64,000 nucleotides of DNA from Undaria pinnatifida (GCA_012845835.1 JABAKD010000013.1:1123501-1187500), one strand, 5' to 3'; positions 34,330 through 47,200 are shown, numbered from the stretch's first letter. Translations and numbers: made by a program. Notes: a model not told the origin generated them from the letters alone.

Positions 34330-36636
34330 CGTTAGATAATCTGATGTAGACCAAATTTTACCAAGAATTGAATGGTTTACCGTTGACAGGATGGTCAGCC
34401 ACAAACGTGGTCCTGGCAGAAAATGTACCCGTAACTTAAAGTACTGATTGCGCATGCAAGGCATGGTCCTGAATTAGATAATAAATATCGAGCTGATTAT
34501 AGCGTTACGTATTGCCGTATACAGGGCCGCCAATGATCTGAATAATCGCGCTTCCCGCAATGAACCCGTTTTGTAACTGCCCCGGGGACGCAAACGTGGT
34601 CAAAACAGGAAACAAACAACTATCCAGTTGATCGTTCTACACAGAACAACTATCCAGTTGATCATTCTACACAGAATAGATTGCATGCTCAGTGGCAGAT
34701 ACGTAGAGGGACACGAAAGGAAAAACAACATAGATTTGGGCGTATGTGGACAGGGAGACAGGTTACAAATGTGTACTTGATTTGATCGTTAGTGGGATCT
34801 GGTTTTGCAAACCGAACCACAAACGACAACATCAGCCACAAAATGACCGTTTGCTACACGTAGTCTAATGCTGATCAAGACATGCCACAACTAGATAACT
34901 CGTAAGCCAGAAATATTCTGGGTGTGTCTGATCAACATGCAAGCGGTACGGTCCAATCGAGACCAATCCGCATGTCTACAGTTGACAATGTCTAAACCCG
35001 ACTTGTGTTTTAAAAACACCAATGAAAATAATGAGGCTAACTGAACGACAACAAATCTAGATTACACGTTGATCAAGGTGTATAGGTGTATGCCTAGCAC
35101 ACCTGTCCGATAAGAGGGTAGCAGAAGTCTCCTTTCCGCACTACGTAAATGACTGAATGCAACACATCGGTGTGAAAGTCTTGCAAAACAAATATCCGCC
35201 CATACTTTATCAGCTGCGATGGGGACGCTTCACTTTGTGCGCTCAGTTTTACGTTTCGTTTACACAAGGGGGCAACCATAAATACGTCGAACTTAATCGA
35301 AGCTGTTAACATGACATACTAGTGTTTGAATAATACTGGCTTGTGTTGTCAAACACACCGTGAGGAGACGCATGACTACCACAAGTGTGCGTAGTGAACA
35401 ATTCAACATCATACTATGATGTTCCGAATGCCTTTCCATCACATAAATATATCATTCCCTAGCTGAACTATCGCCACAATTCATCCTCAGCAAAGACGGA
35501 CTTGAGGAGCATGAAGAGGGGGGTACCGTGGAGGACAGGTTTTGGGAAAGGCACGCAGAATTATCATCACACATGAACGATTGGAAAATTCAACGGATGG
35601 TACAATCCACCCCAAGATATTCCGAGCATCCCGGGATATTCGGTGCATAACGAAACCGATGAGCCGACGTAAGAGATCGCCTTGCGCGCTCTTCGGCACT
35701 CCCACGTCCTTCACCCATAAAGTCAAGGAAGGCCCTCCCCATGCCCCACATCGCACATAAGAAAGGTGACCCTGGCAGCGGGAAAACGTTTCCACGTCAA
35801 CTGAGACCCTCTCCTGGAATAGGGGCTTCAGAACTGCCGCGAAAAAGTCATGAAACCCCTTCTCGTCAATTTATTCGGGCTTCTTCTGCCCCCTCTTGTT
35901 TTCCACAATATCCTACAAGGAGTAGCAAACACCCACCACTATAACAAGAAAAAGACGAAAACAGAAAGAAAAACACAAACTATATTTCCACTGCACCCTT
36001 ATACTCCTCCGATATATCTACTATACGTACTTCGTGTACATGCGATTCCACGACCTTCCCACAAGGCCTGGACGAGCCAAAATTAGATGGTCAACCAACC
36101 TTTAGGTTGGCTCCGTCTATCGTTGCCGCAAAACGCCGAATATTTTCGTACAGTACATGGCGCGATAAATAAACGACAAGATCACCAACCATTCGACGCC
36201 CAATCACGATGCCTCGCTCCGTGAGAAAACAAAACTCACATCACGACATTCAATCCGCTGGGCGCCACGGCAAACATGAAAGAATGCTAAGCGCAACGAC
36301 CAAAAAAAAGTAAGCCCGACGCCGAGACCAAAAACAAAACTACTTGTACGAGAACATACTCACCAACACCGTTCCCCTCTACCTCTAGAGCTATGGCTGC
36401 TATTTGCTTTGTGTCGTCCCCAGCCAACCACAGAGCAAAGCCACGAGTGGCCCGCCGGCCACCCCCCTCCCAGCCCTCTTCCCTCCCTTCCCATCCCGCC
36501 CGCTCCCTCCTCCCGAGCCGTGCTCAATTTTCATTTCCGTAGCTCATCGTCCCCCCTCTCCTCTCCCTCCCTGAGAGCTGCCGTCTGCAATTTTTCCCGT
36601 AGTTCACCCCCTCTCCCCCCACCCGCATCCCCGCCC
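34330..36636. other. No clear gene
   Basis: Contains a 31-bp tandem duplication at 34609-34670 (AACTATCCAGTTGATC) and the minus-strand reading frame listed next. Otherwise no domain or exon was recognised. Confidence 0.5.
35487..35795 (-). CDS. Possible coding fragment, unknown function
   Basis: A 102-codon minus-strand frame with balanced composition in a segment that is not low-complexity: it reads LLRRLIGFVMHRISRDARN, then ILGWIVPSVEFSNRSC and VMIILRAFPKTC. I do not recognise the family. It could be an exon or a gene fragment carried by a repeat, because its ILRAFPKTC end overlaps the 23-bp block shared with 33186. It might equally be chance. Confidence 0.25.
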   Translation of the reverse strand: METFSRCQGHLSYVRCGAWGGPSLTLWVKDVGVPKSAQGDLLRRLIGFVMHRISRDARNILGWIVPSVEFSNRSCVMIILRAFPKTCPPRYPPLHAPQVRLC

Positions 36637-39600
36637 TCAGTATATATTCCCGTAGCTCATGGCCTCCAAAAAGTGTGCCTCCAACATAGCATCATGCTCG
36701 AAATGCGCGTCAAACATAGCATCATCCTCATCATCAGTATCCGCCGCAGGAAAATCCACGTACGGATAAATCCCATCCATCAGCATAAAAATCACAGCCG
36801 CCGCCTCCTCCTCCAGGTTAGGGAGATATCCCACACGACACCCCTCCGGCACTTCACCCAGGTCAATATCCAGAGCCGTAATGCTCCTCAAAGTTTTTGG
36901 CCACACCACACTCTCCATGCTCTGCTGGAACGACCTGCCCAGCTCCACTTCCCGTAGCCCCCTAGGCCAAGAAATGCTTTCCAGGGGCTGATCATACCCA
37001 TCCCCGAATTTGAGCACCTCCAAATCTCGAGGCAGGGGGGTGTCCACGATGGGCTGGTTGAAATATGGCCCTTGGAACTCAAGCTTTCGGAGGGTGTCCG
37101 GCCAAGTGACCTCGTGGAGGGGCCTATCCAAAAAGCATAACGCACACACGTACGTAGCAGCAGTGTCAACATTAACTAGCCCCGCTTTACGGTTATCAAC
37201 AGAAGGCATATTCTGATCAGGTACACACACGCAGCAGCAGCACATCAGCACCAAAAGCACCGTTGGTTAAACCTTTAATAAGCGCAACCATTTTTCTGCC
37301 GACACATTACTTTGAAGTAGTGGGGGGTACTGTGTGCGGTATTTATTGTGAGCGGGTCAACGTTTTGTTAGCATTGCCAGCAGAGGGCACATTCTCGCCA
37401 GATACATATCATACCAAGTATACCGTAATTGTGCGAGTCATCGCACATGCCGGAGTCATCGCACCCCTGTGCGTTAATTTTTCAAGTTTGATATCATTTA
37501 ATTTATTTTCCGCACAGGGATCGGAGTCATCGCACAGGGGTGCGATGACTCCGATATTGGTGTCACCTTCGAGCGTGAGGTTGCATGCTGTGGCGTGTGG
37601 CCTCAGGATAAAAATTGTGCCACGATCCGTTTTTCTAGCGGTTTGTAACCGGGGTTCACCGCTGTTTGTAGCAGGTGCATATCATACATACGTGAAAAAA
37701 ACTATCGCTCTTGTTATATTTTATTCGGCGACCGCGCCAAAAAAAAAAAAAAAAGCACCACCGGCCCTGCCACGATGCGGTGCTGACCTACCTAGTACTG
37801 CTGTACCTCATGCAACGGAACGACGGCAGCCGACAACTCAGTTGGGTTTTGGTGTTTTTGTGCTGTGTGTGCTCTGGGTGCGGTACGGACGAACCGCGGG
37901 AAGGCAGGCACACCACAGGCAGCAGTGCCTATCAGTTTCCACCCCAGGGGTGTGTTCCGTGTAGGACATGGTAGAGTTAGGTATCGCACAGGGAGGACGT
38001 TCAAAAGGTGCGCCACCAGTACAGCAGTGGGGGGTGTGGTTTCCTCCGTATCGTACATACATGTCGGCCGCACAGGGGTGTGCGTTCACATCACAGCACG
38101 GCAGGGTGTTTGATTTGCTCGGAATCGCACATGTCGAAGTTACCGCACAGGGGTGTGCGTTCACATCACAGCATGGCAGGATGTGTGATTTGTTCAGAGT
38201 CACACATGCCGGAGTTACCGCACAGGGGTGTGCGTCAGAACGGGAAATCAAATCATTTAATTCATTTTCCGCACAGGGGCCGGAGTCATCGCACATGCCG
38301 GAGTTATCGCACCCCTGTGCGATAAAAATCAAAGTTAGGAATCATTTAAAAATCGATCGCACGGGGGTGCGATGACTCGCACAATTACGGTACGTATGCT
38401 ATACACGAACGCACGCCTGATCACGCATCCGTATACCACCGCAGCTTGCGCTGCTGTATAACACTATCGATAGTAACGGGGACCATCGGTGTTGACAGCT
38501 CGCGCTGGATTGAGAATACAATTGAGTGAAAATGACACGACGACACTATTAAAAGGGAAAGGAAGAAAGGGCTCAAGTTTGCTCGAGATCAAAACGAAGG
38601 TACGTACCTTCGCGGGGAGAGGGGGGAGGAGCCTGCTTTGTCACTCTGCGCAGTTACAGCTGTAGCGGCTGTTTCATCTATGTTACTCGTACATAGCGAA
38701 ACTCACTATTTTGGATTTTTACAACTTCGATTTTGTCGGCTACTCATACAATCACATGTTTTCTTTCGAAGTAAAACGGCTTACCATTGACACCTTTAGT
38801 ACGTCGTGCTTCCAAGTATTGCCGTATCGTGGCAATTTGGAGCCAGGGGGACGGGGAGGGAGACAAAACTCGTATTATTTCGCCCCCCGCGAAAAAACGC
38901 CGAACGATTAGCGCGAATCTTTTCCCGGGGTGGCGTCGTGTCACGAGTTTCACTTTTCTTGACAAACACGTCAGCTGTGAGTTCCAGTTGAGTGATCGAT
39001 ACTCTGCGTTGGAAGCCGTGATACTTCGGCCGCGCGTTGTTGAACTTTCATTCTATATTGGTGTTCTCGTCTGCTCGCGTCGCGGCTCACTTGTTGAAGC
39101 ACGAGCCAAAGCTCAGCACCCTCAGGTGCTGCGGCCAGCGCACCCTCGCGATCGGCTGATTAAACTTGTGCCCGAACACGAGGCGTTCCATCCTATCCGG
39201 CAGCTCCATCTCCTCTACCGGGTGATTAAAATCAGTGGACAGCTCCAGCACGCGGAGACTGGCTGGCCATGCAGCTCGCTCGATTGGCTTGTCGAACCCC
39301 CCGAACAAACTAACCTCCACCAGGGTCTCCGGCCACGCCACGTGCTCCACGGCGTGATTGAGGTCAAAGAAAACAACCTTCTCCACCCCGGGCGGCCACA
39401 GCAGGTCGCCCACACGCTGAACCCGCTTTACCTGCAGGTGTTTCACCAGCTTCCGCTCAATCAGCCTGCTCTCTGCCCGCGCCCCCTTCCCCGCCCCCAC
39501 CCCCACTCGCAATCCGTCCCGTTTCCCGCGCCCCCCTAGTCCTCCCTTACCCTTATCCGGGTTCATTCTCGTGCTACCACCGCCCGCGTTACCACCAGCC

Positions 39601-40028
39601 GCGCTACCACCAGCCACGGTACCACCGCCAACGCCGCGCTTCCGCAAGAATTGACGCGCAAGCTGTCGAGGCATGCCGAAACCATCCACGGATACAGCCC
39701 AGGGAGCGCCCTCGCGGCAAGCGTTGCTCAGCTCCAAGCACGTGCGCTCCAGGAACACGACCTCCGCGAACCCGGACACCGCGGCGAAGCCCAGCGCCGA
39801 TATGCAGGCGGCGGTGGCCGGCGGGTGTTCCTTCGACGGGCGGCGGCGGTTTCGCGCCTTGATCGGTCGCGGGGGGAGTGGGGAACGGCTGTCACGCCGG
39901 GCGGTTTTGTTCCGTCTTGGTGCATGGTTTCCTCTCCAGGAGGGCGTTTCGCTGTAAGCGTCGGTGGTGGCAAGAAGGAGGAGGCACGGGGGCGGCGTGT
40001 TGTTCGGGCGGTGATGAGGAAACGTCAT
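36637..40028 (-). CDS. FNIP-type leucine-rich repeat protein, two exons
   Basis: Exon 1 is 40028-39091 and exon 2 is 37123-36637. The donor AA|GTGAGC and acceptor GATAG|G rebuild FNKPLHEVTWP across the junction, exactly a repeat motif, giving about 474 aa. Roughly nine 22-24 residue repeats (about residues 205-395) follow the pattern F-N-x-P-I/L-x(5)-W-P-x-x-L-x-x-L-x-F/L, for example DKPIERAAWPASLRVLEL and YDQPLESISWPRGLREVEL. Such repeats form solenoids that usually bind proteins. The N-terminus is basic and Pro/Gly-rich; the C-terminus is acidic (ADTDDEDDAMF). The start is uncertain: ATG 40028 is the first after a GGTAAC microsatellite, MPRQLARQFL near 39674 is an alternative, and the frame stays open to 40262. 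The intron contains a TIR element. Confidence 0.65.
37423..38390. mobile_element. 968-bp TIR element in the FNIP gene intron, TA duplication
   Basis: Perfect 24-bp terminal inverted repeats (CCGTAATTGTGCGAGTCATC at the left) lie at 37423-37446 and 38367-38390 and are flanked by TA on both sides. The interior is non-coding and dominated by GGAGTCATCGCACAGGGG motifs in both orientations, including a strong hairpin at about 37519-37556. A TA duplication suggests a Tc1/mariner-like non-autonomous element. Confidence 0.82.
38071..38235 (+). repeat. 75-bp tandem repeat inside the TIR element
   Basis: Units start CACAGGGGTGTGCGTTCACA at 38071 and 38146, with a partial third at 38221. Confidence 0.9.
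38595..38612. repeat. 18-bp perfect palindrome
   Basis: CGAAGGTACGTACCTTCG, in the FNIP gene intron; role unknown. Confidence 0.8.
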
Positions 40029-40029
40029 G

Positions 40030-40262
40030 ATAACAGTAACGGTATGGGTAACCTTCAAGGTAGCGGTATCGGTAAAAGCAACGTTAACGGTAATGGTAAC
40101 GTCAACGGTAATAGTAACGGCAACATTAGCGGAAACTATATCGGTAATGGAAACATCAGTGGTAACGGTAACGTCAACGGCAACAGTAACCGTATCGGTA
40201 ACAGCAACGTCAGCGACAACTGTATTGACAACGGTAACGGTAACGGTAACAGTGGTAACCAT
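40030..40262 (+). repeat. GGTAAC/AACGGT microsatellite
   Basis: Degenerate hexamers such as AACGGTAACG. On the minus strand they read as Val-Thr repeats at the extreme N-terminus of the open frame that precedes the FNIP gene. Confidence 0.85.
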
Positions 40263-41347
40263 GACCGCACCGGCAGCGGTAACACAAGAATGCTGCGCTT
40301 CCTACGCAGCTGGAGACGACAAACCCACGCCGACAGTGGTCCTAACCAGGTACGTAGTACTTCGGTGTTAGAAACTGTATCCGTACTGCCTGTACTCGTT
40401 CCGAGGATGCATATACGCGTTGAATGACTTCTCAGGGACCCCCCACGCTCCCACGTGTGTAACGCAACGACGGCGATACGATACTGCGGAACAACACCGT
40501 GAAATTTACTTCGGTATATAACAGGTACCCATGACAACGCGCGCTGAATAGCACGACGAAACAAACAAATGCACCCATACGGTTCAAGGTTCACTGCTCA
40601 ACGTTCAAGTGGTCACGTGATCGAACGTGTGAACATCGACGCTATGAAATGGCAAGTATTACCCCGGCAGAGACGTCGTACAAATGATACAACGACAACA
40701 TGGACACCATCCAACTGCAACAACAGCAACATCATCAAACCCACAGCATGCTGAACTAAAAGCTGTCCAACTCCCTCTACACAGCAGTAGTGGTACCTCT
40801 ACGGCGTCGGTTGAGCAGTGCCGCTTGCCCGCTACGCACGTACCCCGCCCGCGAAAGCGCTTGGCACAGATGATGAGAACAACGATTGGTGGAGGAACGC
40901 GGACAATGCATGGCGTCGGTTGCCGCTACAGTGTCGGCATTTCCCTCTAAAGTGCACATTAGTGCACACAACGGCACTATAGAGGGATCACTACTGCTGT
41001 CTGCATGTGTGTGCCGTAATGCAGAACAAGGTTTCACACTCGGATATACGCCGCACAACGGTACTGCTATACGTGGATCATCTAAAGATAGTACTGGTAG
41101 GTCCCGTACCAGCCGTTGTGAGACGCGGTGCAGGATCTGTACAAGTATGAATGTAGAATCTGTATAAAATTAGAGTACAGATCCAACCGGGAGAGCATTT
41201 TCTAGATCATGCGGATCGTACGGCTCCCACCCGGCATTTACATGAGGTATCATATTTATATACTACACATAACTTCTCCCTGAACGATCAAGATAATCAA
41301 AAGTGGGGATCGGTGATCTGTCCGCCGTGAGCAAGGTTTAACCTTAC

Positions 41348-42705
41348 CTGCTGCTCAATCCGAGCTCTGTCCAACCGTCTTCTGTCGCGGGGTGTCCTTC
41401 CCTCCACCGGCTACTCGTAATAAAATTAGGATTGCGCTCATCTACGTTGTAGAATGCCGAGTGGTAGCAGCCATCACGTCGATTCTCCCTCCCTCCAGCC
41501 AGGCTAACGCCTCCGCTGCCACCGCCTTCGCTGCCTCCCTCCCACTCGCCGAAGGCCCTCGCCCCTTCCCACGCGCCCTCTTCGTGTCGGGCCGCGCCTC
41601 GCCCACGCTGCTGTTGTTGTTGGTAGTGGTGGTGGGGATGCTCGGCTAGTTGATGGTGATGGTGGTGGTAGTGGTGGTGCTGCGAGTGGGGGGAGGGGGG
41701 TACCTGGGATCCCGACGATGGCCTTCCATCTCTCCTTGTACTCCTAGAGGTGAGGGTAGCGGCAGGGGTAGAGCCTGCCTGCTGCTGCTGCTGCTGCTGC
41801 TGCCGTCGCCAGCTTTGTCCTCCGCCGGTTGATGCCACTGCTCCTCCAGTTCCTCCTGCTCCTCCAGTTCCTCCCGTCCCTCCCGCCCCTCCTCCTCCTG
41901 CCACTGCCGCTGCTGCCGCTGCTGTTGCTGCGCCTGCCGCTACTGATGATGTTGATGTTGCTGAGGCGGATGAGCGCATATGATGAGGCGGGGGGGGCTG
42001 CAACGGGTGGGGTAGGGCTACCGCCACCGCCGCCGATGGTCCGGCCACTCCAAGGGGGGCCAATGCCTGATGCTGCTCGTGCGGCGGGAGAGGCGGCCCG
42101 AGCGGAGGCGGCGCGGGGAAAAAGTGGGGTGTGCCGGACATGTACCGGTATCGGGGGGGGGGGGGGTTGCGGAGGGGTCCGCAACCGGGGGCTTCGTAGG
42201 ATGAGCCAGGCTGAAGGGAAGGGTGCGATGCCACCCAGCCCCAAGCGGGGGGCATTTGTTGACCATGCGGGCCCTGCGAGGGGTGTTGTTGCTGATGGTG
42301 ATTGTGTTGTCGATGTTGCGGTTGTAGTCGTGAAGCTCCGTTAATCTGTTGGGACGTCTGCATGCCCCTGTTGCTGCTGTGCCCAGCAGGCTGATCAAGC
42401 CCGTGCGGGGCGTACAGGTGCTGCTGTTGTAGGGGAACCGTACCATGGGGGTGAGCCGGGTAAGGTTGCGGTAGAACTGTATGCTGATGTAGCAGCAGCA
42501 GGTGGTGCTGCTGTAGAAGCTGCTGGGGCGGCAGTGGAAGCGGCGGTGGCGGTGGCGTAGGGTTCCAAGAGGGAAGACCTGGACCTTGCCAGTGTTGATT
42601 CCCCCACATCTGATACGGCCACTGCTGCAGCTGCTGCTGCTGCTGGGTTTGACCTTGATGTTGACCATGCAGTCGATGTGCCGGATTCTGCTGCCTGGAG
42701 TGCAT
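41348..42705 (-). CDS. Gln/His/Pro-rich low-complexity protein, 3' spliced
   Basis: A long minus-strand frame from ATG 42705. Composition moves from Gln-rich (QTQQQQQLQQWPYQMWGNQH) to Pro/His-rich, then Ala/Gly, then Gln/His runs, ending in a more ordinary tail (CYHSAFYNVDERNPNFITSS). The nominal stop sits inside AGCAGCAG|GTAAGG, a strong donor at 41347, so the coding exon probably ends at 41348 in phase 2 and continues in an exon I could not find. Upstream the frame stays open for about 37 codons before a stop, so an earlier acceptor is possible. It could be a regulatory protein with disordered regions; it could also be a fortuitous frame through CTG/CAG repeats. Confidence 0.4.
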
Positions 42706-44263
42706 CCCGCGGTGGTCGCCGCGATCGCTCGCGGCAGCCTCTAGGTCCGGTCTCTCCAGGTGGAATCCGCCAAGGCGGGGGATTGGGTTCTCCTGTATCG
42801 GCCGGTCGCGGTGTCAGGCTACGATCGCTGAGATCGCCTTTCTCCACCGCACCGCACCGCTGCTGCCGACAGCTGGGTCTGGTCGGTGGTACTGCTGTTG
42901 TACACCAGGTTTTTCGTTGTGTATGTTGTGTGTCGTTTTTTCGTTTTTTAGGGCAAGTCGACGAACCCCTGCCCCCTAACAGTGCAACGCCTTTCCAGTA
43001 TTCCTGAACTCCACAAGGCGGACATTTCCACTTTCCACTTCCACACAACGCGTGTGCTTACCGACACGCCAGAGGCAGAGCTTCGACGGGATCGCTGCGA
43101 CGGGAAAACATGCGCTCAGGTGATGATATATCTCTGCACCCCATTACATCGCATCGCAATTGCATGTGCTGCACGGTGGCAGCCGTGGCAGCGCAAACAG
43201 CAAGTCCCATAAAATTGACCGCAGGTTTGTAAGGCCGCGCTCCAAAAGCGCAGCGAGGCCCCAAGATGGATTCGGCTACTTGTATGCGACGAGTCGTATG
43301 CAGTACGTGATCCTCCACCCAGAGAGGTATTATCTCGTACAGCAGTACTATTACGTTGCGTCATATATCGAAGCTTGCTTACACCATCACAGATCGTTAA
43401 TCAAAGGAAATGGAACAGGAACCCCGCCGATCCAATCGAAGTTCTTGCAACAAGCAGCCGTCAAGAAGCAACGTCGGGGGGCCACGATTCGAACCTGCTG
43501 ACTTGCGCGTTTCTGTGGTCTAGTGCTCGTCACTCATCGCTTAGGCCTGTGTTGGCTGAAGTCCGGGGCTAAGTAGTACGTGCGTATCATGATGCATACC
43601 ATGTCATGTTGATAGTATGCGTTCCTCCAGCCAGCGATGCATTGTCCAGTAGTAGAAGTACCTACCGACCCAACCATAGGTGGGAGCTTATTTACAACAG
43701 CATCCATCCTCTCCTTGCCCAATCGAATAGGAACCCCCCCAATGCAATCCACCCCACCCATGGTCTTGCCGCAGGCAATCAGCAACGCAGGCGGGCCATG
43801 CTCAACCCTGCCTACTTTCGCGTTTCTCACCCCAGCATACCCTGCGCGACCTTCGCCCCATAACTCCAACCCAGTGTACCAGTATGTGTTCGCTGCCTTG
43901 TGTAGGTTTAGCCGTTCGTATCCGATGCGTTTAGCGTTGCTGGACACCTCTCGTTATGAGGTGCGTAATATTTTGGGATGCGCATCTCTTTCTCGTGGAC
44001 TGACCGCTCAGCTTGTACCAGGATATTCCTCTGTGACATATAAAAGGGACAAGAAATAGGATCAAGAATCGGCACGAACACAGCACTGAGTGTGCTGGCT
44101 GTCGATCAGTAGCAAGAATGTTATAGTGTTTATTTGATCTACAGAACACGTTTACGAATATATCATACTGCTCGTCACTCATGGCACTTTGTTTTTTGCG
44201 ACTTGGCCTTGCGTCTTGCTTTTCCCTCTCTACTGTTGTCCCTTTGGTCCCTCATCCCAACAC
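42706..44263. other. Intergenic, tRNA-like repeat only
   Basis: Between two divergent genes. No exon recognised apart from the possible 5' extension of the Gln-rich frame. It holds the tRNA-like element at 43450-43535. Confidence 0.5.
43450..43535 (-). other. tRNA-like sequence, probable SINE head
   Basis: On the minus strand GAGCACTAGACCACAGA is followed by a box B match GGTTCGAATC (forward GATTCGAACC at about 43487). The acceptor stem and D-arm are not complete, so it is a tRNA pseudogene or SINE head. Confidence 0.45.
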
Positions 44264-47200
44264 ATGTCTACGACAGGCCCGGTCGCAGCCGCGACCACCA
44301 CCCTCGCGCGGCACGCGCGCGCATGCCGCCGCCCCGCCCCCTTCGCCTCTCCCTCCGCTCGCCCTGTAACCACCTCACGAGCGAGACCCGCCAGCTCTCG
44401 ACCGGCAATACCTGCAGCAAGCGGCAAGAGCACTGGTACCACTGCTGCTGGGATCCATTTCCTACATCAATACCAACATTACTCTAGGGTAGGATTTCAT
44501 AGCGCTAGCGCAGGTGGCAGCGGCAGCAGTAACGGCAGCAGGCGTAGATGGAGCGGGGTGGAGGCTGTGCCGAATATGGCGACTGCTGTGGTCGGCGTGG
44601 CGCGTGGTGGGAGCAGGGTTGTGGGGGCGGAGGGAGTGGGAGGGGCGCAGGCGCAGCAGGGTCGAGGATTGAGCAGCTATTTGGCGGATGCTGTGAGGGA
44701 GAACGCCGCTAATCACTGCATCGAGAGGGTTTCCAACGGAAGCATGGACGCCTCCGTCATCGTGGTGAGTTATCCATACTGGGCAAATGCCAAATTCTTA
44801 TTGCAGGTCGGGTGTGCATATATAACTCTGCTCGTTGGGACCTAGGTATAGCGACCTAAACAACGGCAAGCATGTGTGATCTTATCAGCCGTCTAAGAAG
44901 CTCTTGCAGCACTAGGTTGTTGTTGTTGTTGTCGTTATCGTCGCATTAACTCGTATAATTAAGTCCGTGGGACAGGCTCTAGTCGCTCTGGGGCGGAAGT
45001 ACATGCCCAAGGGGGAAAACCAAACAAATGAGTATCACCACGTCTCGCGCGTGTCGTGGTACACCTCCTTATATGGCAGTCGGACGCACAACCTACCCCG
45101 ACAGGTCGAGTTGCTTGGTGTGGCCAATGCTGCAATACTCACCAGTAGCCGTTCTTCGACATTTTCCCTACCTGAAACTTCAAAGGGGTGACATGTATGC
45201 CGGTTGTCGTGTTTTCGGGTCTTTCCTAACGAACGCTAAAAACAACGTTTCCTGGCTAACTGAAATTTCTATATAAATGTCACGTTTTCCAAAGCACAGT
45301 CTTGCTTTTATTTTGTCAGGAATCCTGACATCAACTTTTAAGGAAACTTTCAAAACTACTCAAATTCAGGATCCTGACTAATGTCACGATTCGCGAAAAT
45401 TTCACGTTGTTTTGTAACGATTCCTGACATTATGCGTGTTTTCTAGCAATGGCCCTTAGTTCTCGTTGATTTTGGCTGTACTCGTTTAGTGGAAACCATC
45501 GATTTTGGTGGATTTGATTGTTGCGGGATCACGGTGTCAGGTGGACCCTGTCGGCGGCTTTATATGCCCGGGGGTCCATTTGGCTGGCTCAGGTCTGTAT
45601 GGGGTCAGGGTGCCAAGCGGGAGCAGACCGAGGGTGTGCAATGTCTATTGCACACGCGGCCTGCAATTTGGTCTCAGCTTCACACTGCCGTGTTGATGTA
45701 CTCGTACATGCGTTGCCTGTCATTGTATTGTACCTGTACCTGGTACATTTTCCCGGTCTACTTTTGTATCAGGTATCATGGTACCACTTGCACCAGTTAC
45801 TAAACACCAGTTCATTTCTGTGTGGAGACAAATTGATACAGAAGTGGACCAACCTTTCGCGTCTGGAGCGAGATCTTTAAACGCAGCACCAACCGGCGTA
45901 AAACTTGGCAGCGAGGGCTTTCAGAGCAGTGGGACGGACGTTTTGTCTCTATCCGTGCTTCGTGGGGCTAGGACCCAGTGGCGGCGGTTGGTGCTGTGTG
46001 CGAACAGTACACTGCTTTTCGTGTGGGCGTCCAAAGCAAGATCTCCAAACACAGCACCATCCGGCGTAAAAGTTGGCAGCGAGGGCTGTCAGAGCAGTGG
46101 AACGGACGTTTCAGTGGCGGCGGTTGATGCTGTGTGCGAACATTGCATTGTTTTTCGTGTGGGCGTCCAAAGTCGCTCGAGCTGGCTCTATTTCACGGGA
46201 TTGGATTCCGCCTCGCCGAACCGCACAGGACAAAGAAAATCCACCAAAATTCCTTTGAAAGTAGCATAGCATAGCAGCCGCGTTTCAAACTATTTTGAGG
46301 CAGCCAGGGGGCTAAAGCACCCGCGCTTTAGGTTGTTTCCTTTGTGATCGCCACGGTACAACAACAGCCGCGTTTCGAACATTTTTCCTTTGTGACGGCC
46401 GCGGTGCTTCTGTATGTGTGTAGGCATGGCTTGGTGTTGAGTATCCCTAAGCAGGAGATGCCATCACAACCAATGCTTCGCTCTGCTGCGTCACAGCTTG
46501 CACCTTGCCTGATCAACGAGGCCGGCGTATGCACATGGAGCCTCGCTGACTCTCCTCGCATGCAACAGCGCAGCAAACTAAAGTACGTAGCCGTAAAAAC
46601 GAAACCTTCGCTCTGGGTACGGAAGCGTCAGGCCAAGTAGGCGCGCTATAACACAGATACCCTACTACGGCTATACTGAACGCGTGCTACGCTAGAGTTT
46701 TTTTTTTGTTCTTAAGACGTTTTCTGAATGATGGCGCTTCTTAACCCGACATGGTGGTATTTTCGTTCTTTTATTTTTTTCAACGATTTTCGTTGTATGC
46801 CTACATTTATGGTTTATTTGATTTTCTCATCAGTCAGTTTTGTGGTTAAGAAAGATAAGGAGATTCTCAAGTAAGGAGCCCCAGAAAAAACGATGGTTGG
46901 TGCACCTCGATCGTAGGAGCATACGTCACTGCTGTATCGATCCATGGACTGAGCCTATTTAACCGCGACTTGGGATACTCGTAGGTGTTCCAGGGATCGG
47001 GCTAGGAAGCACCTCCGATGGTGGGATTAGTTAAGGCACGGACGTAGACCCAACCCAACCCCCAAACATAACCATCACCCTGACCTCAACCATGGATCGC
47101 GCTTTTAAGTTATACCTATGTCGTTGTCAGGACCACCGGATGTTCTTGGGACGTTTGTTACGCGTTGACTCTTAAAAAAGATCAGCTGTAGAACAAGCCT

